A stretch of 7,088 nucleotides of DNA, from assembly GCA_015486895.1 (NCBI GenBank), contig WFQT01000025.1, forward strand, positions 1 through 7,088, written 5' to 3'. Both the position numbers and the translations under genes were made by a program. Below are positions 1 to 4,420 of this stretch, piece after piece (within the stretch, counting starts at the first letter, position 1; the number at the start of each line of letters is the position of its first letter). This stretch comes from Anaerolineae bacterium. Lineage in GTDB: Bacteria; Chloroflexota; Anaerolineae; JAADDB01. The notes under the pieces are model-generated. The model was not told where the DNA came from, made no database searches, and worked only from the letters and a program-made list of their open reading frames with translations.

Positions 1-664
1 GGAGATAGAAGTCAGTCCAATCACCATAGCAGCCAACAAAGAGATCGGAAGTAGGAGAGGTGCGTGGGGTAAGCCCAGTCAGACGAGCAATCTCCATACC
101 ATCAAGGCTGAGCGCTATTCCATTGCCAGCAATCACAAATGACAGGTGATACCACTTGCCTGGCTCAAGGGCGTTATTTCCAGTGATGGTCTGCCACCCA
201 GTACCAGAGTAGAAATCAAGCGCTGGTTTGCCATAGGCATCAATCCTCAGAGTGAACCAGTCATCTCGGCGCATGAGATTCTGTTCAGCAACGGTATCGA
301 GCCGGAAGATCAATCCACCAGATTGGTAATACTTGTGCCCTTGTGAGTCAGCAACAGCCATTGAGTCATGGTAGGTGAAAGCAGCATATCCACCGTGGAG
401 GTAGTGCCTGCCGTCACTCCTTGTTCTCCATTGTGCGTTATAGAGCGTACCGGTTCCCGCCTTGCCAAGGTTCTCCAACGTGGTTCCTGTTCCTTCACGG
501 CAACGGGAGTAGACAGCGAGATCTCCATCATTAACTATCTGAGCTATACGATAAGCATCGTATCCCAATGCCAGCTTGCCGGTAGGATCAGATGCGATGA
601 CCCCATGCATCTCCCCGCTTTCCCAATCGGCCTCGGATTGATAGATGAACTCTTTATCCGCCAA
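1..664 (-). CDS. LamG-like (concanavalin A-fold) domain protein, 3' end beyond the window
   Basis: An open frame of 221 codons runs without a stop from a TTG at 664-662 to the left edge. The TTG is chosen because GGAGG lies 6 bases upstream, a TAG closes the same frame further upstream, and the first in-frame ATG is 18 codons later. The start overlaps the end of the preceding gene by 11 bases. Residues 1-80 are not recognised. From about residue 88 the chain is beta-rich and ends in a typical LamG stretch (about 137-221): FTLRIDAYGKPALDFYSG, then PGKWYHLSFVIAGNG, then IALSLDGMEIARLTG, then LFVGCYGDW. The W-x-H-L-x-F-V core followed by 'L-S-L-D-G' strands is the family signature. Such domains bind carbohydrate or protein ligands and are common in phage tail appendages, so a host-surface binding role is inferred. 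No catalytic residues are seen. The usual closing 'IDEVRIY' strand would lie off the window. Confidence 0.8.
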   Translation of the reverse strand, partial: MADKEFIYQSEADWESGEMHGVIASDPTGKLALGYDAYRIAQIVNDGDLAVYSRCREGTGTTLENLGKAGTGTLYNAQWRTRSDGRHYLHGGYAAFTYHDSMAVADSQGHKYYQSGGLIFRLDTVAEQNLMRRDDWFTLRIDAYGKPALDFYSGTGWQTITGNNALEPGKWYHLSFVIAGNGIALSLDGMEIARLTGLTPRTSPTSDLFVGCYGDWTDFYL

Positions 665-956
665 GGAACGCCTCCGCCCGTTTCCACAATTGATCTATGA
701 TGTCATTGAAGGAAATCCCACCACCGGTTGCCTTGCGGATTTGAAGGACTAGAATTGGGTTGCCGACGATTGCTCTCAAGGCCCAGCCACTGGCAGCTTG
801 CAGGTTGACCTCTCCATTAGAAGTGAACCGATTGATTAGTCCCTGCAATTCCTCATCGGATAGGAGCGGGTAATCAGGATTAGTATCTCCTGTGTTTAGC
901 CGCAGGGCATTAAGATCAGTGAATGGATTTTGACTAGCATCATATGTGAACGTCAT
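654..956 (-). CDS. Small phage connector-type protein, paralogue A (100 aa)
   Basis: Start chosen at ATG 956, which overlaps the preceding stop as ATGA and has AGGTGG 5 bases upstream. An upstream in-frame GTG at 965 is less likely because the paralogue at 953-1231 begins at the equivalent residue. The protein opens MTFTYDAS and carries L-R-L-N-T-G-D-T-N-P-D-Y-P-L-L-S-D-E-E (residues 18-36), then a second block, IRKATGGG (73-80). Both blocks recur in its neighbour at 953-1231. Proteins with 'RD-x-R-x-L-I-G-D-T-D ... LLSDEEI' near the N-terminus are widespread in tailed phages, are about 90-130 residues long, and are often annotated as head-tail connector or gp6-like proteins. That role is inferred from motif memory. 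No signal peptide or membrane segment is seen. It is co-translated with the preceding gene and followed by the LamG gene. Confidence 0.85.
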   Translation of the reverse strand: MTFTYDASQNPFTDLNALRLNTGDTNPDYPLLSDEELQGLINRFTSNGEVNLQAASGWALRAIVGNPILVLQIRKATGGGISFNDIIDQLWKRAEAFLGG

Positions 957-1231
957 GCCAACCACCTATTCCCCATCTCAGCATAGCTTCGCATTAACGT
1001 AGCCAAGGTGACACTTCCCCCAGTAGCATCTCGCATGATGTTCAGTCGGTCTGGATCTCCTGCTAGGTTACGGAATATCCAACCTACCGCCTTGAAAGCA
1101 CTCCCGTGCTCAGCCAGAAACTCATCCATCTCCTCATCGGTATAAAGAGGGTAGTCAGCGTTCTTGTCTCCGCTGAGCAAACGTAAAAGGTCTCTTTCAG
1201 TCGTTAGGTTAGGATCATATGTCCAGGCCAT
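953..1231 (-). CDS. Small phage connector-type protein, paralogue B (92 aa)
   Basis: Begins MAWTYDPNLTTERDLLRLLS and continues with G-D-K-N-A-D-Y-P-L-Y-T-D-E-E (residues 21-34) and MRDATGG (66-72), aligning with the protein at 654-956 almost end to end. The nucleotide sequence is similar too, including a shared ACATATGAT just after both starts. The 'ERDLLRLLSGD ... DEE' pattern matches a common small phage protein family often labelled head-tail connector or adaptor; the function is inferred. The ATG at 1231 has no Shine-Dalgarno sequence within 15 bases. It sits directly behind the T-tract of an intrinsic terminator that ends the previous gene, so expression probably depends on read-through plus re-initiation 14 bases after the upstream TAG. 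The downstream paralogue starts inside its stop codon. Confidence 0.85.
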   Translation of the reverse strand: MAWTYDPNLTTERDLLRLLSGDKNADYPLYTDEEMDEFLAEHGSAFKAVGWIFRNLAGDPDRLNIMRDATGGSVTLATLMRSYAEMGNRWLA

Positions 1232-1257
1232 AAAAAGGGGAGGGACTAGCCCTCCCC
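1232..1257 (-). terminator. Rho-independent terminator with the stop codon in its loop
   Basis: On the minus strand GGGGAGGG (1257-1250) pairs perfectly with CCCTCCCC (1244-1237), an 8-bp stem with seven G:C pairs. The loop is five bases, CTAGT, and five T residues follow (1236-1232). The TAG stop of the exported-protein gene (1248-1246) lies in the loop, and its last codons GGG GAG GGC form the 5' arm. The next gene's ATG starts on the base after the T-tract. The hairpin is nearly symmetrical, but only the minus strand has the T-run after the stem and no plus-strand gene exists for it to serve. Confidence 0.88.
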
Positions 1258-1716
1258 ATTCACCTCCGGATCAGATTTACCGATCTGCAAAAGGGCCTCC
1301 ATTCCAACCATCGGTGAAAGCTCATAATGATCATTCAGTGTAAATTCACCGTAGAAGCCTAGAGAGAAGCCCTCTGCCTTCCATACCCATTTAGTTACAC
1401 CAAGCTCAAACTTAATGCCGTTGTAGGTTATATTGCTCGACCAATTAAGCGTGAGGTCCACCCCGGCTTTAAGGTTGGCCCCATTCCAAATCTCAGGGGT
1501 CCATAGAAGCCCGAGGTCCCAATCACCTTGCCAAGTGGTCATATCACTCTTGGTTGCGGTGATAGACCATCCCCCATCAGACATCCATCCGAAATGGAAC
1601 GCTCCATTGGAGCCATAGGCGGGCTCAAAACCAACCCCACCGAACCACCCGGCACCAAATACACTCACTCCAGTCAGGAATAGAATCCCGACCAACAGGA
1701 TCAATACCTTCTTCAT
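1246..1716 (-). CDS. Exported beta-rich (outer-membrane-barrel-like) protein, moron-type cargo (156 aa)
   Basis: Start is ATG 1716, 8 bases after a perfect AGGAGG. A longer frame from GTG 1725 would begin inside that ribosome binding site and is rejected. Residues 1-22 form a signal peptide: MKK, a hydrophobic core, then SVFGA, with probable cleavage after G21 or A22. No lipobox cysteine is present, so it is not a lipoprotein. The mature 134 residues are rich in Gly, Trp and Phe. They alternate in amphipathic strands such as GWSITATK, WDLGLLW, AGVDLTLNW, IKFELGVTKWVW and FSLGFYGEF, as in small outer membrane barrels. The terminal aromatic residue typical of barrel insertion signals is missing; the chain ends GKSDPEVNGEG. 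It has its own promoter and terminator inside a structural operon. Lambda Lom, an outer membrane protein encoded among tail genes, is a positional analogue only. Surface modification or superinfection exclusion is inferred; a secreted non-barrel protein is the alternative. Confidence 0.85.
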   Translation of the reverse strand: MKKVLILLVGILFLTGVSVFGAGWFGGVGFEPAYGSNGAFHFGWMSDGGWSITATKSDMTTWQGDWDLGLLWTPEIWNGANLKAGVDLTLNWSSNITYNGIKFELGVTKWVWKAEGFSLGFYGEFTLNDHYELSPMVGMEALLQIGKSDPEVNGEG

Positions 1717-1724
1717 AGGTATCA

Positions 1725-1730
1725 CCTCCT
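1725..1730 (-). promoter_or_regulatory. Consensus ribosome binding site of the exported-protein gene
   Basis: AGGAGG, extended to AGGAGGTGAT (1730-1721), is close to a full match to the 3' end of 16S rRNA and ends 8 bases before ATG 1716. It decides the start, because the GTG at 1725-1723 that would lengthen the frame is part of this site. Confidence 0.9.
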
Positions 1731-1737
1731 AAGATTA

Positions 1738-1765
1738 ATTATATCCCGCAGGCTTCCTAAAGCAA
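1738..1765 (-). promoter_or_regulatory. Candidate sigma-70-type promoter for the exported-protein gene
   Basis: A perfect -10 hexamer TATAAT (1743-1738) is preceded at 16 bases by TTGCTT (1765-1760), which matches only the TTG of the -35 consensus. Transcription would start near 1731, placing the ribosome binding site almost at the 5' end of the mRNA. The promoter overlaps the last codons of the upstream gene. The strong -10, the gap between genes and the terminator at the far end support a separate transcription unit. The weak -35 makes this a candidate rather than a certainty. Confidence 0.6.
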
Positions 1766-1778
1766 TCTTTTAGCCTGC
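1748..1778 (-). repeat. Inverted repeat bracketing the -35 of the cargo promoter
   Basis: GCAGGCT (1778-1772) and AGCCTGC (1754-1748) are perfect 7-base inverted arms separated by 17 bases. The centre lies at about 1763, inside the proposed -35 hexamer. No T-tract follows on either strand, so it is a poor intrinsic terminator. It could be an operator for a dimeric regulator or a weak mRNA hairpin at the end of the upstream gene, whose TAG (1759-1757) is in the loop. Confidence 0.5.
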
Positions 1779-2164
1779 AGAACATCATCAATGCTCGAAA
1801 TCTTGTGCCATCCGGCCTCATCGGTGGCTACCCCCACACCAGACTGGTCGGGTTCAGGCTCCCAGGTCTCAGCTACTTGTCCCAGGTCACCACTACGTTC
1901 GAGGTATTCGATTGTCTCCAATACCGAGCGGCGTAATTGGGGGATGTCTTGCATCCGGATTGGGCCAAATTTGCGGAATTTCTTGATGAGCATATCGGTG
2001 TCATTCAGCAGCCGTTTAAGGGCAGCAACAGTCGCGTTGTTGCCAACCCCAAAGCGCGATATCAAATCATTCAGGTACTCATCCTCAAAGAGTTCGTCAT
2101 CGGGATTTGTATCGCCGAGCATTTCCCGCAATCGTCCAAGGTCAGTTCCAGGAGTGTAGCTCAT
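1757..2164 (-). CDS. Small phage connector-type protein, paralogue C (135 aa)
   Basis: Start ATG 2164 shares one base with the preceding TGA (TGATG) and has GGGAGGT 5 bases upstream. The N-terminal block LGRLREMLGDTNPDDELFEDE (residues 9-29) repeats the pattern R-x(3)-G-D-T-N-x-D-x(3)-L-x-D-E of the genes at 654-956 and 953-1231. The rest differs: a helical middle with basic KKFRKFG (61-67), a helix around 75-92, then an acidic low-complexity linker (about 98-116) and a short C-terminal helix. It lacks the ATGG block of the other two. It is probably a divergent or extended member of the same small phage family; a connector or structural role is inferred. The exported-protein gene separates it from its relatives. 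Confidence 0.82.
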   Translation of the reverse strand: MSYTPGTDLGRLREMLGDTNPDDELFEDEYLNDLISRFGVGNNATVAALKRLLNDTDMLIKKFRKFGPIRMQDIPQLRRSVLETIEYLERSGDLGQVAETWEPEPDQSGVGVATDEAGWHKISSIDDVLQAKRLL

Positions 2165-2538
2165 CAGTAACCTCCCTCCATTCTCTGATATAGTTCAGCC
2201 TGTGCACGCAGCGCTTCCATCTTTGCCCTATTGATATCAACCTGAGAGCGATACAGTGAGAGTTCCTGAGAGAACTTGTTGAGAAGTGCATTTACATGGT
2301 CCTGCCATCCATTCACTTCAAGGTTGCTTAACCAATTAGGAAACGCCGGCAGTTCCGGCATAGCGGGAGGAGTAGGATCAGCAAGTCCAACTGCATCAGC
2401 AAGAAGAAAGTGCTGAATCGTGCGATATACGTTCTCATGTAACAGACTGAATACCGTCTCGATCTCATCAGGAGAATGTTTCGCACCATCAGGATCGTGA
2501 ATCGCCACCCTTATCGTCTTTAGCTCATCAGAAGTCAT
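2164..2538 (-). CDS. Hypothetical phage protein with proline-rich hinge and helical tail (124 aa)
   Basis: Start ATG 2538 overlaps the preceding stop (ATGA), with GGAGGGG 3 bases upstream. A TTG at 2550 that would add four residues lies on that ribosome binding site and is rejected. Three parts are visible. The N-terminal part (1-50) contains LKTIRVAIHDPDG and SPDEIETVF. A proline-rich segment (54-67) follows with DPTPPAMPELPAFP. The C-terminal helical region (about 76-118) has heptad-like spacing and charged faces, such as INRAKMEALRAQAELYQR, and could form a coiled coil. I do not recognise the family. The N-terminal R-x(2)-I-x-D-P-D-G-x(3)-S-x-D-E-I pattern is faintly like the motif in the following connector-type genes and may be a remote relative. 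Its place between a baseplate-like gene and connector-type genes suggests a virion structural or assembly role. Confidence 0.8.
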   Translation of the reverse strand: MTSDELKTIRVAIHDPDGAKHSPDEIETVFSLLHENVYRTIQHFLLADAVGLADPTPPAMPELPAFPNWLSNLEVNGWQDHVNALLNKFSQELSLYRSQVDINRAKMEALRAQAELYQRMEGGY

Positions 2539-2846
2539 AATCCCCTCCAAATCCTAATCTTGAATGGAATTGTCTTTTCTAACTTCTCAGCAGTGGACAA
2601 GACCAGCTGAGCATCATAGATATCATTGCTAAATGAGGACGCCGTTGACTGGGGCACAACCACACGCACAACCCCATTAGGGGCATCGAATACCTGTCCA
2701 TCAGAGAGCTCGATAACAGTACCATTGGGGTGTCTCATCCGCAGAATGACAGTCTCCGTTCCATCAAGCGGATGCACTTCACCATTGGACTCGTGAAGCG
2801 TAAACTCGAAGTAATAGCCGTATTCACCTTGTACTGCCTCTATCAT
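2535..2846 (-). CDS. Baseplate upper protein N-terminal-like (BppU_N-like) beta protein (103 aa)
   Basis: The start overlaps the preceding stop (TAATG) and has GGGAGGGG 3 bases upstream. The chain is a compact beta protein: YGYYFEFTLHESNGEVHPLDG (8-29), then TVILRMRHPNGTVIEL (32-47), then APNGVVRVVVPQS (55-67), then DIYDAQLVL (75-83), then TIPFKIRIW (92-100). The order 'F-x-L-x-D/E-x(2)-G-x(3)-L-x-G ... V-x-L-R-M-R-x-P-x-G-x-V ... G-V-V-R ... Y-x-A-x-L-V ... FPFxI' resembles the Ig-like N-terminal domain of phage baseplate upper proteins (BppU_N). The match is by pattern, not by search. In other phages this domain attaches receptor-binding proteins to the baseplate. Here it stands alone, without a fibre domain, next to fibre-like genes. 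The role is therefore an inferred adaptor or docking subunit. Confidence 0.78.
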   Translation of the reverse strand: MIEAVQGEYGYYFEFTLHESNGEVHPLDGTETVILRMRHPNGTVIELSDGQVFDAPNGVVRVVVPQSTASSFSNDIYDAQLVLSTAEKLEKTIPFKIRIWRGL

Positions 2847-4414
2847 TATCCCCTCCCTATATCAGCATGCCTGCACGGGCACCTCACGTCACCAGTATGA
2901 TCCGGTAGAACAGGATCATAGTATAGCCACCTCGGAACTATACTAATCCCGCCTGCATCTAACTTAAGCACAACACTACCCCTCACAGCCACGTTAAGCA
3001 TAATACTAAGAAGTTCTCTGGCAACAGCAAGGCTATCTGAGGTCATGCTAGCATACATTCCGGCGGCTATGGAGGCATCCATGATTCCAAATGCACTCAT
3101 GGCTTCTGTCACTCCGGCAGCCGCTGCTAACCCCGCTGCCCTTTCTATTTCAGCGACAGCTTCACTATCAAATGCACTTGCTCGGGCAACCGCCACAGCT
3201 GCAATCCCAGATAATTCAGATGCCATCGTCTTTCGTATTGCAGCATCCACACCGATCGTGTTAGTCTCCATTCCGGAAGCTACGCCATCAGCGATAGCAG
3301 CTAGAATCTGTTTAACCCGTGAGGCAAAGTCAGTCTCCATCTCCGATTCATAGATTTTTCTGACCACGCTATCGGCAGAAGCTGATCCCAGGATCATTCC
3401 CCTTACAGCCCCATCCACCAATTGATCAATGCCTCGCATCTTTGCTACAGCAGCTCCGATCAAGGTAGATATGCTCTCGCCCTCCATGGCCGCAAGTGCG
3501 GCTTCAATCATTGCCTTCTCAATCCCACTAGTTGCTACATCGGCTAAAGCAGATTCCATAATTGCTTCCACCGCAGCACCGCTTATTTCTTGATCAATAT
3601 TTCTCTCCCCAGATATAACAATCTCTGCCAGGGTTGATACCCTTTCAGCTATCGCGGCGGCAAGGTCAATTTGAATCCCAGTTCTTTGCATTCTTTCAAC
3701 TACTATATCTATCAAAGCAGACTTTAGGGCTTCACCGCTTATTGCCCCATTTGCAGACTGGCTGAGGCTCTCTTCCTTGAGAACAGTTGTCATTACCAGG
3801 GCGGGCAAGGTTTCTGTTATCTTGGAGGCAACACTTGCCGCCAACCCTTTAAGTGTAAATGCAATCACGGCACCATCTGCATCAAGGGCAGCGCCCGGGC
3901 GCACGTAGATATCAATAGAGACATCATGTGCTTCAAGTGCACGCGCAAGGACATCAGCGGCAAGTGAAGCGCTGATCTGCTTACGTATGGTAAGGGCAGA
4001 GGTAAGGTCGAGGGCAAGTTCTTTGAGAACGGACGCAGTCATCGTTGTGGTCGATGAGATTAATCGTCGGATCACAGAATCAACAAGTATAGATAAATCA
4101 ACCCCACCTCTTATGGCGCTATCTGAATCAACGCCACTAACGCTTTGAGCAGCAGCAACAGCATCACCTTGGGGCTCATTGAGGGTGAATTCCTTGAGCA
4201 TAGATGCAGTCATTGTCGCAGTTGATGAGATCAATTGCCGAGTAACAGAATCCATCAGCACAGAGAGATTAAGTTTTTCGGTGACAGCAGCATCAACCTG
4301 GAACTCATCGAGCCCAAGCATGGCAGCGACAACATCGGCAGCAAATGAGTCGCTACCGCTTACAACCCCGCGTGACCCGAATCTTACAATTCCGTAGCGA
4401 TCATGTCCGAACAT
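2846..4414 (-). CDS. Ala/Ser-rich repetitive helical phage structural protein (522 aa)
   Basis: Start ATG 4414 lies 6 bases after the previous stop; the ribosome binding site is weak (AAGTGA). The N-terminus MFGHDRYGIVRFGSRG (1-16) has the R-x-G-x-x-R-x-G pattern that opens some phage tail proteins. Residues 20-495 are dominated by Ala, Ser, Val, Ile and Met, with almost no Pro, Trp or Cys. They consist of degenerate helical units built on D-[AS]-[AV]-[IV]-x-[RK], such as VDSVIRRLISS, VDAAIRKTMAS, VDGAVRGMILG and ADSVVRKIYES. One unit is a clear duplicate (residues 48-75 and 105-132). The final 25 residues switch to YYDPVLPDHTGD and a Cys/His cluster, RCPCRHAD. I do not recognise a named family. 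A long helical rod, tail-fibre shaft or tape-like component is inferred from composition and from the fibre-like gene before it. No membrane segments are convincing. Confidence 0.8.
   Translation of the reverse strand: MFGHDRYGIVRFGSRGVVSGSDSFAADVVAAMLGLDEFQVDAAVTEKLNLSVLMDSVTRQLISSTATMTASMLKEFTLNEPQGDAVAAAQSVSGVDSDSAIRGGVDLSILVDSVIRRLISSTTTMTASVLKELALDLTSALTIRKQISASLAADVLARALEAHDVSIDIYVRPGAALDADGAVIAFTLKGLAASVASKITETLPALVMTTVLKEESLSQSANGAISGEALKSALIDIVVERMQRTGIQIDLAAAIAERVSTLAEIVISGERNIDQEISGAAVEAIMESALADVATSGIEKAMIEAALAAMEGESISTLIGAAVAKMRGIDQLVDGAVRGMILGSASADSVVRKIYESEMETDFASRVKQILAAIADGVASGMETNTIGVDAAIRKTMASELSGIAAVAVARASAFDSEAVAEIERAAGLAAAAGVTEAMSAFGIMDASIAAGMYASMTSDSLAVARELLSIMLNVAVRGSVVLKLDAGGISIVPRWLYYDPVLPDHTGDVRCPCRHADIGRG
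4019..4102 (-). repeat. Internal repeat copy 2 in the 522-aa protein
   Basis: Encodes residues 105-132, VDLSILVDSVIRRLISS followed by TTTMTASVLKE. It matches the copy at 4190-4273 at protein level (LxLSxLxDSVxRxLISSTxTMTASxLKE) and visibly at DNA level, at a spacing of 57 codons (171 bases). It is probably an in-frame duplication within the repeat array. Confidence 0.85.
4190..4273 (-). repeat. Internal repeat copy 1 in the 522-aa protein
   Basis: Encodes residues 48-75, LNLSVLMDSVTRQLISS followed by TATMTASMLKE. It is the partner of the copy at 4019-4102. Confidence 0.85.
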
Positions 4415-4420
4415 AACACA

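Noticed and set aside
654..664. Possible programmed frameshift joining paralogue A to the LamG gene across the 11-base overlap
   Set aside because: No slippery heptamer is seen, the shift would be +1, and the LamG frame has its own ribosome binding site and TTG start.
368..700. Plus-strand ORF of 110 codons
   Set aside because: It is antisense to the LamG-like gene, whose frame is open for 221 codons and has a recognisable domain.
957..965. GTG start at 965 for paralogue A
   Set aside because: ATG 956 has AGGTGG at good spacing, forms an ATGA overlap, and aligns with the start of paralogue B.
1717..1725. GTG start at 1725 extending the exported protein by three residues
   Set aside because: The GTG is part of the AGGAGGTGAT ribosome binding site; ATG 1716 has ideal spacing and gives a standard MKK signal-peptide start.
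1748..1778. Intrinsic terminator after the gene at 1757-2164
   Set aside because: The inverted repeat has a 17-base loop and no T-run on the downstream side; it is kept as an operator or hairpin candidate instead.
1791..2159. Plus-strand ORF of 122 codons
   Set aside because: It is fully antisense to a well-supported gene, Ser/Arg/Pro-rich in the way of shadow frames, and has no ribosome binding site.
2539..2550. TTG start at 2550 for the 124-residue protein
   Set aside because: It lies on the GGAGGGG site; ATG 2538 overlaps the upstream stop as ATGA, matching the style of neighbouring genes.
3045..3353. Plus-strand Ala-rich ORF of 102 codons
   Set aside because: It is the antisense image of the Ala/Ser-rich repeats of the 522-residue gene.
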